Assembly: GCF_018595715.1 (NCBI RefSeq)
Contig: NZ_JAHEOJ010000021.1
Span: 51,001-115,000 of the forward strand
Reading direction: 5' to 3'
Origin: Glaciecola sp. XM2
GTDB taxonomy: Bacteria > Pseudomonadota > Gammaproteobacteria > Enterobacterales > Alteromonadaceae
DNA: 64,000 nt
The translations under genes were made by a program, and so were the position numbers. Of this stretch, positions 37,128-45,807 are shown piece after piece (positions within the stretch are counted from its first letter, which is position 1; every line of letters begins with the position of its first letter). The notes beneath the pieces were generated by a model. It made no database searches, had not been told where the DNA came from, and saw nothing but the letters and a program-made list of their open reading frames with translations.

Positions 37128-37661
37128 TTACTTTAAGCGACTAGCGAAGGTCTTTTTAAACTTCGCTAGTTTGGGTGCAACCACCATATTGCAATATACA
37201 TTTTGAGGGTTATTGCTAAAGTAGTCCTGATGATAATCTTCGGCCTGAAAATATAAACCAAGTGGTTCAACTTCGGTAACCACTTCGCCAGGCCAAATTT
37301 CTGCCTCGCGTATTTCTTCAATAATTGCTAGCGCATCCTGCTTTTGTTCATTCGACTTAAAATAGATGCCACTGCGATATTGCGTACCGACATCATTACC
37401 TTGACGATTGAGCTGCGTGGGATCATGAAGCGCAAAAAATATTTCAAGAATTTCTCGTCGGCTGATAACGTCAGTATCAAAATTCACTTCAACAACCTCG
37501 TTATGCCCAGTGTTACCGGTACATACCGCCTCATAGCTAGGGTTTTCGACAGAACCGTTAGCGTAGCCTGAATAAGCACTCACTACCCCATCAACGCTGT
37601 TGAAAGCAGATTCTATGCACCAAAAACAACCGCCACCTAATACAATGGATTCTGTCGCCAT
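37128..37661 (-). CDS. msrA: Peptide methionine sulfoxide reductase A
   Basis: Repairs oxidised methionine (S-sulfoxide) in proteins. The ATG at 37661 is chosen (AAAGGAG 8 nt upstream), giving 177 residues and the signature GGGCFWC with the catalytic Cys at position 12. GYANGSVENPSYEAVCTGNTGHNEVV and the region around residue 115 also fit MsrA (quoted part: CTGNTGHNEVV). The upstream 20 codons of the open frame are not conserved-looking and are rejected. No signal peptide, so cytoplasmic. Confidence 0.95.
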   Translation of the reverse strand: MATESIVLGGGCFWCIESAFNSVDGVVSAYSGYANGSVENPSYEAVCTGNTGHNEVVEVNFDTDVISRREILEIFFALHDPTQLNRQGNDVGTQYRSGIYFKSNEQKQDALAIIEEIREAEIWPGEVVTEVEPLGLYFQAEDYHQDYFSNNPQNVYCNMVVAPKLAKFKKTFASRLK

Positions 37662-37782
37662 ATTTGTATGTCTCCTTTTACACTGTAGGATATAAGTGTG
37701 TGCCATCGATTCTCTTTTCAAGTCATCTGTTCAACAATTATTTGCGTAACCATCTTTACACTAAGCAAATCAGGTAAATGTA

Positions 37783-38175
37783 GTGGCATTTAAGATTTTT
37801 TATGATGGACAGTGCCCGCTGTGTGAGATTGAAATCGAACATTTGAAGAAGCGCAACACTGAAAATCGATTGGCCTTTGTAGACATCACTGCAGCAGATT
37901 TTGCTGACTCATACCCGCACCTTGACTACCAAGCACTTGATGCAAGAATTCATGGGCAACATGAGGATGGTCGGATGGTGGTTGGATTCGATGTTATGCA
38001 TGAGGCATGGTCAAGAATTGGGGTACGCTGGCTGTATGGCATCACTCGCCTACCCATTTTGCGCAGTGTGTTTGATAAAATATATCTTTTGTTTGCAAAG
38101 CGAAGACATAAAATATCTTACCTGCTCACTCGTAAAGAGCGATGTGAAAGCCACTGTGAGAGCAAATTGAAATGA
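37783..38175 (+). CDS. DCC-family thiol-disulfide oxidoreductase-like protein (DUF393)
   Basis: A 130-residue protein of the DCC/DUF393 family, thioredoxin-like proteins of uncertain function. The family mark is the N-terminal YDGQCPLC (residues 7-14, Cys pair C-x2-C at 11 and 14); ITAADFADSYPHLD, MHEAWSRIGVRWLYGI and the closing helix also fit. Start is GTG. Its end overlaps the following SDR gene by 4 bases (ATGA), so the two are co-translated. Confidence 0.88.
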   Translation: MAFKIFYDGQCPLCEIEIEHLKKRNTENRLAFVDITAADFADSYPHLDYQALDARIHGQHEDGRMVVGFDVMHEAWSRIGVRWLYGITRLPILRSVFDKIYLLFAKRRHKISYLLTRKERCESHCESKLK

Positions 38176-38897
38176 AAAAAAACGTATTACTAATTGGCGC
38201 AAGCGGCGGCATTGCCCAAGCACTTATTAAACAGTTTATTAATGATGCAAGCCTTGAACACTTAGTCACTGTCTCGCGGCAAGCTCTTGAACCCTTATCC
38301 GCTAACCATGAACATATTCTTATCGACTCAACAGACGAAACGCAGATTAAAGCATTTGTCGACCAGCAAAAAACGAAATTTCAGTTTACTCAGATTGTGT
38401 GTTGTACCGGAGTGTTGCATACCTCTGGTAATCAAACATTAAAGCCAGAAAAGCGGCTAGAGGATATGAATTTAGCACAGTTCGAGGAGTACTTTAAAGT
38501 TAACACGGTTGTGCCTGCACTTTGGCTCAAATACGCCGTTCATTTAGTTGATAAAGCGCATGCCGTCATTACGGTCTTTAGTGCGCGCGTTGGCAGTATT
38601 AGCGAAAATCAATTGGGCGGCTGGTATGGGTATCGCGCCTCAAAAGCTGCGCTCAACATGATTGTAAAAACTGCTGCGGTTGAATACAAAAGAAGAGCGC
38701 CAAATACAGTATTGGTGTCTTATCATCCTGGAACCGTAGACACAGAGCTTTCAAAACCGTTTCAAAGTAATGTGAAAGCCAGCAAGCTATTCACGCCAGA
38801 GTTTACCGCGCAAAAGCTTATTCTGCATACATCTAATTTAGACCCAGAGGGTTCACCCTATTATTTAGATTGGGATGGAAAAACGATTAACTGGTAG
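38172..38897 (+). CDS. Short-chain dehydrogenase/reductase
   Basis: A 241-residue classical SDR with the cofactor motif GASGGIAQAL at 9-18 and the catalytic Tyr-x3-Lys in YGYRASKAALNM near 155-166; a Ser is placed upstream in VFSARVGSISEN. It looks most like the C-factor (CsgA)-like group of small SDRs. Substrate unknown. It overlaps the DCC gene by 4 bases. Confidence 0.85.
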   Translation: MKKNVLLIGASGGIAQALIKQFINDASLEHLVTVSRQALEPLSANHEHILIDSTDETQIKAFVDQQKTKFQFTQIVCCTGVLHTSGNQTLKPEKRLEDMNLAQFEEYFKVNTVVPALWLKYAVHLVDKAHAVITVFSARVGSISENQLGGWYGYRASKAALNMIVKTAAVEYKRRAPNTVLVSYHPGTVDTELSKPFQSNVKASKLFTPEFTAQKLILHTSNLDPEGSPYYLDWDGKTINW

Positions 38898-39007
38898 TAC
38901 GCAAAAATTAAGGCATCGTCTTTGCGTGAATTATGTATTTTGCGTAAAGACTTTTTTGTTAATGGCTGTTAACATCTGCACAAAATAATAAGAAAAAAGG
39001 ACAACAC

Positions 39008-40429
39008 ATGGCAGGTTCAAGAGAGCAATTTGGCTCTAAACTGGGCTTTATTTTAGCCGCAGCCGGATCGGCAGTCGGGATTGGTAACCTAGTTGGGTTT
39101 CCAGTGGGCGCTGCTAAAAACGGCGGTGGTGCATTTCTTATCATGTACGCGATTTTCGTCGCTTTCATTTGTCTACCGGTAATGATCGCTGAAATGACCG
39201 TTGGGCGGGCATCTCAGAAAGACCCTTTAGGAGCACTAACCAATCTATCAGGACATAACCGAGGTTGGCGTATGGCCGGTTGGTTGTCAATCATCACGCC
39301 TTTTATGATTGCCGTCTTTTATCTGGTCATTACGGTTTGGATTTTTGGCTATTTATTTGAATCGTCTATTGGCAACTTAGACGAGCTCGCACAGCCAGAA
39401 ACCTTTGGTAACTTTATTACCAGTTCGAACCTATTTATATATATGGCCGGCGTTGTGGCAATCATCTATGCCATATTGCGCGGCGGTGTAAAAGAAGGGA
39501 TTGAAAAAGCGGCGAAGATACTGATGCCAGCATTATTCATTATGCTTATCATTTTAGTGGTGTTTGTATTAACCCGCGAAAACGCTTTTGCAGGCGTTAG
39601 ATACTATCTGATCCCTGATATAAGCAAAATTGATGCTGGTGTTGTCAACGGTGCGTTAGCACAAGCTTTCTTCTCACTGTCTCTTGGTATGGGGATCATG
39701 ATTACCTATGGCAGTTATATTGATACGAGAGCCAACTTACCTAGCTCTGCGAAACTTGTAGCACTTACTGATACCGCTGTTGCCTTCGCTGCTGGCCTAA
39801 TGATTTTACCCGCAATCTTTTCTTTCAACCCAGAAGTTAACCCAGATGAGTTAAGTGAGTCGTCGATATCGATGATCTTTTCTTACTTACCGCAAATCTT
39901 TTTAGAGTTGCAGAACTCAATTGGGTACTTTGGCGCCAGTGCAGTAGCAAGCTTCTTCTTCTTGCTTGTTTTCTTTGCTGCCATTACTTCCATTGTTTCT
40001 ATATTCGAGGTGCCGGTTGCTGCACTCATGAGTGAGAAGGGGATGGAGCGGAAGAAGGCATTGTTATTATGCGTTAGCTTGCTAATTGTGTTCTCGGCGT
40101 TTTGCGCGCTGTCATTTGGCTTCGTTGAGTTCTTTACGAACTTTGTCAGCTATGCAGGCGCCGATCGTTCGTTCTTCGATTTAGTATATGACGTTTTTTA
40201 CGACACAATCTTACCGTTGAATGGACTGTTAATTTGCTTGTTTGTTATTTACCGCTGGAAAAAACACAACTTTAATGAAGAATTGGACCGAGGCGCACCA
40301 GAGTTTAAAAACAGTCTGTTTGAGCGTTATGTCAACTTCTCACTGGGTACGTTTATCCCAGGCATTTTGTTGCTTATTTTTGTTAACACGGTAGCACTTA
40401 AATATTTCGGTGTAGCGCTTATTGGTTAG
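39008..40429 (+). CDS. NSS-family sodium-dependent transporter with unusual gate residue
   Basis: A 473-residue neurotransmitter:sodium symporter family protein (LeuT fold, 11-12 helices), which imports an amino acid or similar solute with Na+. The first helix reads AAAGSAVGIGNLVGFPVGAA, with A22 and N27 in register with the Na+ site residues of LeuT, then NGGGAFLIMY. At the place of LeuT Arg30 (outer gate, usually in WRFP/LRFP) there is Gly30 (VGFP), which should change gating or substrate recognition. Ribosome site AAAAGGACAAC precedes the ATG. Its end overlaps the convergent epimerase-like gene by 4 bases. Confidence 0.9.
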   Translation: MAGSREQFGSKLGFILAAAGSAVGIGNLVGFPVGAAKNGGGAFLIMYAIFVAFICLPVMIAEMTVGRASQKDPLGALTNLSGHNRGWRMAGWLSIITPFMIAVFYLVITVWIFGYLFESSIGNLDELAQPETFGNFITSSNLFIYMAGVVAIIYAILRGGVKEGIEKAAKILMPALFIMLIILVVFVLTRENAFAGVRYYLIPDISKIDAGVVNGALAQAFFSLSLGMGIMITYGSYIDTRANLPSSAKLVALTDTAVAFAAGLMILPAIFSFNPEVNPDELSESSISMIFSYLPQIFLELQNSIGYFGASAVASFFFLLVFFAAITSIVSIFEVPVAALMSEKGMERKKALLLCVSLLIVFSAFCALSFGFVEFFTNFVSYAGADRSFFDLVYDVFYDTILPLNGLLICLFVIYRWKKHNFNEELDRGAPEFKNSLFERYVNFSLGTFIPGILLLIFVNTVALKYFGVALIG

Positions 40430-41274
40430 CGCTTATCCGATAACATATCGTAGGGACTGGGGTAGCGCAATGTTACCCCAAGGCTCTTAAAACTTTCACT
40501 TGCATCAATAATCTTACTAGCTGTATCCCCATCATTAATAAACTTAGGGCTTGATAATCCCATCTGCTGAGCCGCCCAAGTATAATAGTCTTTGCGAGTG
40601 GGATGGTCAGTTGCGCACGCATGAAATATCTTGCCTACGTGTTTGTGCTTCATAATGCTAAAAATGCACTGTATGGCGTCAAATTGATGCACTAAATTTA
40701 CAACCGCGTTGCCACCGGTAATTTCCTCTCGTTTAACTAATGAGGTAACTGGATGGCGGATGTCACTTGCTTGAATATCTGCTTGGGGGCCAATTAATCC
40801 GGCTAATCGAATCACGCAAGACTTATCGGTAAATACATTCAATAGGTACTGTTCTAATTGTGAGTGCGCAATGGCGGAATTAGATACTGGCATCACTGGG
40901 CTTGATTCATTCAAAACGCCATGTTGCTCCCCGAAAACCGAGGTGGTGCTAACAAACGTTAAATGTGATGCGCCATGAGTAAATGCATGAGAAATAAGCG
41001 AGGAAATAGCATCAATGTAACGCTTTGCCTCAATATTGCGCCGTCCAGGCGCAATATTGATGATCAACTGCCTATTTTCGAAAAACGCGGCAGGAAGTTG
41101 CTCTGCAATGGCGTCATCGAACACATCAAATAATAGCGCTTTGAAACCCTCTTGCTCTAAACGCTGGCGTTTCTCGGGGGTTCTTGTAGTACCGATAACA
41201 TCGCCTCCAGCGTCCTGAATATTGCGAGCTAGCGGTAATCCAAGCCACCCTAGGCCAATAATTGATGCTTGCAT
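40426..41274 (-). CDS. NAD(P)-binding SDR-like protein (YeeZ-like)
   Basis: A 282-residue atypical SDR/epimerase-like protein. The Rossmann motif is GLGWLGLPLARNI at 7-19, with the GLGWLG form seen in YeeZ-like proteins; THLTFVSTTSVFGEQHG provides the usual Ser-Thr strand and CVIRLAGLIGPQAD the substrate-side loop. There is no clear YxxxK, as is common in this group. Function unknown. It follows 6 nt after the DUF2884 gene on the minus strand. Confidence 0.78.
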   Translation of the reverse strand: MQASIIGLGWLGLPLARNIQDAGGDVIGTTRTPEKRQRLEQEGFKALLFDVFDDAIAEQLPAAFFENRQLIINIAPGRRNIEAKRYIDAISSLISHAFTHGASHLTFVSTTSVFGEQHGVLNESSPVMPVSNSAIAHSQLEQYLLNVFTDKSCVIRLAGLIGPQADIQASDIRHPVTSLVKREEITGGNAVVNLVHQFDAIQCIFSIMKHKHVGKIFHACATDHPTRKDYYTWAAQQMGLSSPKFINDGDTASKIIDASESFKSLGVTLRYPSPYDMLSDKR

Positions 41275-41280
41275 TAGATG

Positions 41281-42090
41281 TTAAGCCTTCAAACGATTTA
41301 CAGCTTGGTACTCAAAGAAGTCTAAATCTTGCAGTCCGTCAATATTGTTTAGCTGACTTTCTTGTATGTCTAATAGCTCAATACTGTCACACAGCGCTTG
41401 TGCATCGTCAGCTAATTTTTGCGATTCAGTTTCGATGGTAGCTTCTAATTGGTCACCTAAATTATTCATTTTACTTTCTAACTCCTGTAGCCCTCCATTT
41501 CCTGAAAGCATACCCTTACCCAATGCGATAAACATTTCTGCCATTGCGGTAGCAAGTAAATCTTCGACCGCTGCGTCAATTTCTTTTTCTAACTCGCTTT
41601 TACCGGTTTCATTGAGTCCGAATACATCGCCTTTAAAGGTGATAGCGTTTGGCGTTTGATATATATGCGCGTCCAGTTTTTGCTTTAACGCAGTAAGCTT
41701 CTCATTTAAAAGCTTCACTAGCCTGCTGTCCTGTCCAAGTAATCCAGTAAATACCTCGGTAAGCGCAAAATTTGTTAATTCAATGGCATTTGCCGCAAGC
41801 TCAATAGCGCGCGGCACAGCGTATTCTATTCCTTCTACGTAGCTTGTCACGCGAGCTTGCTCGTTGGTGTTTAGGACGAGTGTACGACCATTGACCGTCG
41901 CTTCACCTGAACGATTTAATACAATAACCGCATCATTTTCATCCGATAAGGTAACCTGGCCGTCTACTAAGACTAAGTCTCCTTGCAGCCTAACCTCACA
42001 CGCATCATTTTGTAAATTGTGTCCGACTGCGTTGTGACTAAACATTGAGATAAAGCCAACAGCGACAAGAATTGTTTTATGCATTTTCAT
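41281..42090 (-). CDS. DUF2884 (YggN-like) periplasmic protein
   Basis: A 269-residue exported protein with a signal peptide (first 24 residues, ending near NAVGHN). It resembles E. coli YggN (DUF2884), of unknown function: the early CEVRLQGDLVLVDGQVTL section, a short beta-domain, then long helices rich in Glu, Leu and Asn with probable coiled-coil character (LESKMNNLGDQLEATIETES). AAGGA lies 7 nt before the ATG. Upstream of the epimerase-like gene on the same strand. Confidence 0.82.
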   Translation of the reverse strand: MKMHKTILVAVGFISMFSHNAVGHNLQNDACEVRLQGDLVLVDGQVTLSDENDAVIVLNRSGEATVNGRTLVLNTNEQARVTSYVEGIEYAVPRAIELAANAIELTNFALTEVFTGLLGQDSRLVKLLNEKLTALKQKLDAHIYQTPNAITFKGDVFGLNETGKSELEKEIDAAVEDLLATAMAEMFIALGKGMLSGNGGLQELESKMNNLGDQLEATIETESQKLADDAQALCDSIELLDIQESQLNNIDGLQDLDFFEYQAVNRLKA

Positions 42091-42371
42091 AGTATTTCCT
42101 TAAGCAACCAAGCGGTGAAACGATAGTGCAGTTTGTGAACTGTCAATTCTGGAATAGCAAATATTAGACCAAGTAAATATGCTCTATAAAACAAACAGTT
42201 AAAAATCCAATAGAACACTTTTTTGTTAATATAGTCAGTAAAAGGTGAAAATGCGATAAAATTCGCAAAATTGACCAAGATCATTATTGTTTAAAAAATA
42301 CTTTTGTCGCATAGTGATTTTTGAACGTTTCGGGCATAATAGCCGCCGTTTTTATTTAATCAGGAACCCTT

Positions 42372-42563
42372 ATGAATGAATTAGTTGGCACGGTATTGTT
42401 TGGTGTGATGATGCTGGCATTAGTGCTTGGTTTAAGCTGTATTGTCATGGCCATTATTTCTACTAAGAAGGGCCAAGAAGCCTTCCAAGAACGCATTGAA
42501 TATGGCTTTTTAGGTGTAACAGGTCTGGTGATCACTGGCTTGTTAGCTTACGCATTAAGCTAA
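42372..42563 (+). CDS. Small two-helix membrane protein, unknown
   Basis: A 63-residue protein with two hydrophobic helices (about 4-28 and 45-62) joined by a charged loop, STKKGQEAFQERIEYG. I do not recognise the family. It looks like a real gene: AGGAA is 6 nt before the ATG, a CATAAT -10-like box lies at 42335-42340, and the codon use is like that of its neighbours. It stands alone between two minus-strand genes. No function can be proposed. Confidence 0.7.
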   Translation: MNELVGTVLFGVMMLALVLGLSCIVMAIISTKKGQEAFQERIEYGFLGVTGLVITGLLAYALS

Positions 42564-42628
42564 AACCTCTATTTCAAGACAGTTTAAGCGCAAACACGAA
42601 ATAAGATGACGTAATTACTTTTCCGTTT

Positions 42629-43915
42629 TTAACGTAGTAATTCGCTATCTTGTTTTGTGTTAGTAATGCGTTGGTATGTTCTTAAGTTAAAATAAGGCAT
42701 CATTGATAAAATATGATCAAAAATATCTGCCTGAATCCCCTCGTATTCAACCCAATTCTGATTTTTACTAAAACAATACACCTCAAGCGGTAATCCGGTT
42801 TCTTTAGGTGGCAACTGACGAACCATGCAGGTCATATCGTGGTTGATGTCTTTGTGTTGTGCTAAATACTCCTTAATATAGGCTCTGAACGTGCCAATAT
42901 TTGTAAGCTTGCGCCCGTTAATAATATCTAACTGTTTATTTGTTAGCTCCTTTGAGTCTTCTTCTAAAAGCAACTTTTTGCTGGCTAGATAAGGCTGCAA
43001 AATAGCGAGCTTTTGCCATCTCATTAAGTCTTCTTCGTTTGCAAATTGCAGGCTTTGCAGGTCTATATAAATCGCGCGTTTTATTCTGCGTCCACCAGAC
43101 TCGCTCATCCCTCGCCAGTTTTTAATCGCTTCGGTGATAAGGCTGTATGAGGGAAGGGTGCTTATGGTTTTATCCCAATTCTGAACTTTCACGACTGTGA
43201 GGCCGATTTCGAGGATTTCACCATCAACGTTATACTTTGGCATTTCAATCCAGTCGCCAGTATTGAACATGCGGTTAGCTGCAATCTGAATGCCCGCTAC
43301 AAACCCTAAAATAGTATCTCTGAAAATCAGCAGCAGCACCGCGGCAATGGCAGTAAGACCTGATAATAAGTATATCGGGCTTTTACCTAGCAACAGTGAG
43401 ATGAGCAAGAAAATCAGTGCAAGGGTAAACAGTAAGCGCCCAACTTGTATAAATCCGGTGATAGGCGCTTTCTTTGCAAAGCGGGTGGACTTATATATTT
43501 GTTCTGTCGCACTTAGGCATGCTTGCGCGACAAAATAAACACCGAGCATAATATAGATAATGCTTAGGTTGTTAACGACCTGATACATCTGGCTGTCAAC
43601 AATTAAGAAGGCATTTATTCCAAAGTATACGATGAGCCCTGGTACCAGCATGGCAAGTCGTCGAAACACGCCATTGTGCAACAATGTGTCGTCCCAAGTA
43701 GACTTGGAAAAGTTGACTAATCTGGCAACCTTAAAGCGCAGCACAAAAAGCGCAACCAGCCATCCTAATACAGCAGCCCCGATTAGCACCCCTAAGCCAA
43801 GCCATTGATGCACTAAACTACCCGCTTGGGTGCTTAGACCAAGATATTCGGCTAACTTGGTAATAACCTCGTTAAAATAAGAAGCGGTTTGCTGTGCTGC
43901 ACTAATCGTTTGCAT
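42629..43915 (-). CDS. MscS-family mechanosensitive channel (YbdG-like)
   Basis: A 428-residue inner-membrane protein with five N-terminal helices and an MscS domain. The pore-like helix and start of the beta domain are seen as AAVLLLIFRDTILGFVAGIQI near 190-210 (core FRDTILGFVAGIQ) and NRMFNTGDWIEMPKYNVDGEI. Overall size and the C-terminal extension match E. coli YbdG (MscM), a low-conductance osmotic channel. It is the last gene of a minus-strand run and starts 1 nt after the stop of the second acyltransferase. Confidence 0.88.
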   Translation of the reverse strand: MQTISAAQQTASYFNEVITKLAEYLGLSTQAGSLVHQWLGLGVLIGAAVLGWLVALFVLRFKVARLVNFSKSTWDDTLLHNGVFRRLAMLVPGLIVYFGINAFLIVDSQMYQVVNNLSIIYIMLGVYFVAQACLSATEQIYKSTRFAKKAPITGFIQVGRLLFTLALIFLLISLLLGKSPIYLLSGLTAIAAVLLLIFRDTILGFVAGIQIAANRMFNTGDWIEMPKYNVDGEILEIGLTVVKVQNWDKTISTLPSYSLITEAIKNWRGMSESGGRRIKRAIYIDLQSLQFANEEDLMRWQKLAILQPYLASKKLLLEEDSKELTNKQLDIINGRKLTNIGTFRAYIKEYLAQHKDINHDMTCMVRQLPPKETGLPLEVYCFSKNQNWVEYEGIQADIFDHILSMMPYFNLRTYQRITNTKQDSELLR

Positions 43916-44800
43916 CTAATTCATCCAAGCACGCATGCGTGCGTTCTTCTTTTCCCAAAGCGTATTTAACCATTGTTGGAAATGGCTTTGAAACGCTTGA
44001 TTATTAAAGTAATCACCGATTAACTCATCTGTAACAGGTAAGGTAGTTACATCAATTACTATCTTTGTCATTCTGCCACACAACATATCCATCATTGGGT
44101 GACGAGAGTCGGGATAAGCCAATGTTATATCAAGAATATTACTAAAAAGCTCACCCATTGCTGAAAGCGTAAAGGCAACGCCCCCAGCTTTCGGTCGCAT
44201 TAGATGTGAAAAAGGACTTTGCTTGAGTTTGTGCTTTTGTGGTGTAAAACGAGTGCCTTCAACAAAGTTGATGACGGTAGTCGGTTTATGTTTGTAGCGC
44301 ATACAGTATTTTTTAGTTGTTTCGATATCTTTGCCTCTTAAATGCGGATTCTTTTGCACAAAGGCTTGCGAATAGCGCCGCATAAAAGGCATGTCTAATG
44401 CCCAGGCGGCTATGCCAACAAAAGGTAGCCAAATGAGTTCTTTTTTGAGAAAAAACTTAGGAGGTGGGATACGCGGTGCGCAGAAATCGATAAGTAAAAT
44501 AATATCCAGATAGCTAATATGATTGGCCGTTATCAAATACCATTTCTGTTTCGACAAGGCTTCGTCAATTTCTATGCGTATCTCTATGCGATTAAATGCT
44601 TTTATGATGGCAACGCTAAAAATGCCAAAGGAAAAATATAAGCGGTGCATCACATTTAGCAGGATTTCTTGGACACTTCTAATAGGAATAATGAGTTTAA
44701 TTAACCCAAAAAATATGACTAATCCACCCCATAGTGCCAAATTACAAAGTTGAATTGTGAGATGAATAGGAAAGATTAGAAAGCTTCTAAGTTTTGTCAT
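43916..44800 (-). CDS. PlsC-like acyltransferase (YihG-like), copy 1
   Basis: A 294-residue membrane-bound 1-acyl-sn-glycerol-3-phosphate acyltransferase family protein. Motifs: NHISYLDIILL (the H-x4-D catalytic pair, near residue 93) and FVEGTRFTPQK near 186, the phosphate-binding EGTR. One or two helices at the N-terminus anchor it. It is a paralogue of the next gene upstream, with the two aligning along their whole length (PFMRRYSQAFVQKNPHLRGK against PFMQRYSRAYLEKHPHLKGK). Start overlaps that gene by 4 bases. E. coli YihG is the nearest known relative. Confidence 0.87.
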   Translation of the reverse strand: MTKLRSFLIFPIHLTIQLCNLALWGGLVIFFGLIKLIIPIRSVQEILLNVMHRLYFSFGIFSVAIIKAFNRIEIRIEIDEALSKQKWYLITANHISYLDIILLIDFCAPRIPPPKFFLKKELIWLPFVGIAAWALDMPFMRRYSQAFVQKNPHLRGKDIETTKKYCMRYKHKPTTVINFVEGTRFTPQKHKLKQSPFSHLMRPKAGGVAFTLSAMGELFSNILDITLAYPDSRHPMMDMLCGRMTKIVIDVTTLPVTDELIGDYFNNQAFQSHFQQWLNTLWEKKNARMRAWMN

Positions 44801-45705
44801 GTAGATTGATGCTCATCGTTAAGTTGCTGGAGTTTAGCATCTTTATCGTGCCAGAGCGCATTCACGTAGTTTTGAAAAGTTTGTTTATGCTGGTCGTCTT
44901 CAAAGTATGCTTCTGAGAAGATGCCGTCATCATAGAGTTGCTTTATGTCGATCGTTTCAATATCCACAACAATCTTATTCACTTTTCCGCTAATAAAATC
45001 CCAATAGCTAGGAATGCCATCTGGATAAAATAAAGTAACATTGACCAGTTTATCAAGGCGCTCCCCCATGGCACTTAAAACAAATGCGATACCGCCTGAT
45101 TTGGGAGGCAACAGGTGTTTATATGGATCCCCTGGCTTTTGTTTGGAAGGTTCGAAGCGAGTGCCTTCTACAAAATTCATAATACTGACCGGCTTAAACT
45201 CAAATTTTTCGCATGCTCTTTTGGTAGTTTCAAGATCCTTACCTTTTAAATGTGGATGCTTTTCAAGATAAGCACGACTGTAACGTTGCATAAATGGGAA
45301 ATCTAAGGCCCACCAAGCCAGTCCCAAAAATGGAACATAAATGAGATTCTTTTTGAGGAAAAACTTCAAAAATGGAATGTTTCGGTTAAAAACACGTTGG
45401 AGCACTAAAATATCCACCCAAGACTGATGATTCGAGATCACTAAATACCAATTGTTGAGAGAGAGGTCAGGCTTAGCTTTTATCTCAAACTTTGTGCGAG
45501 AAAAAATGCTTTGGTTAAGATTGTTCACGCTTATCCAAAGGGTTGCAATGCTATCTACTACTTTGGACATCCATTTGCGCCAAGTAGGCTGAGGTATAAG
45601 CTTGAAAATGGAGAAAAATAACAGCGGGATGACGAGCATGACCGTGTTGATAAAATATAACACCACTGCGATGGTGCCGTTTACTAAGTGCAAAAATGGC
45701 TTCAT
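44797..45705 (-). CDS. PlsC-like acyltransferase (YihG-like), copy 2
   Basis: A 302-residue paralogue of the gene that follows it, with the catalytic NHQSWVDILVLQ (H-x4-D, near 92) and FVEGTRFEPSK near 188. It probably moves an acyl chain from acyl-CoA or acyl-ACP to a lysophospholipid at the inner membrane. The pair overlap by 4 bases, so they are made together; they may have different acyl-chain preferences. The tandem arrangement suggests an old local duplication, as the copies have clearly diverged. Confidence 0.87.
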   Translation of the reverse strand: MKPFLHLVNGTIAVVLYFINTVMLVIPLLFFSIFKLIPQPTWRKWMSKVVDSIATLWISVNNLNQSIFSRTKFEIKAKPDLSLNNWYLVISNHQSWVDILVLQRVFNRNIPFLKFFLKKNLIYVPFLGLAWWALDFPFMQRYSRAYLEKHPHLKGKDLETTKRACEKFEFKPVSIMNFVEGTRFEPSKQKPGDPYKHLLPPKSGGIAFVLSAMGERLDKLVNVTLFYPDGIPSYWDFISGKVNKIVVDIETIDIKQLYDDGIFSEAYFEDDQHKQTFQNYVNALWHDKDAKLQQLNDEHQST

Positions 45706-45807
45706 ATTGTTTTTATTTTAGCGGCGATAGTCGCGTAATTATACTCATAAACAAGCGCAATCCTAGTCACTCAGGTTCGAAGGTTTGAGCAAACATCAGC
45801 ACGATAT

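Noticed and set aside
38899..38957. Repeated TTTGCGT elements and a GTCTTT/AAAGAC hairpin followed by six T after the SDR gene
   Set aside because: Could be a weak terminator, but the stem is only 6 bp with a long loop, so I did not list it as a feature.
42271..42284. FNR-like sequence TTGAC-CAAG-ATCAT upstream of the small membrane protein
   Set aside because: 8 of 10 consensus bases, but about 60 nt upstream of the probable -10 and in AT-rich DNA where such matches are frequent.
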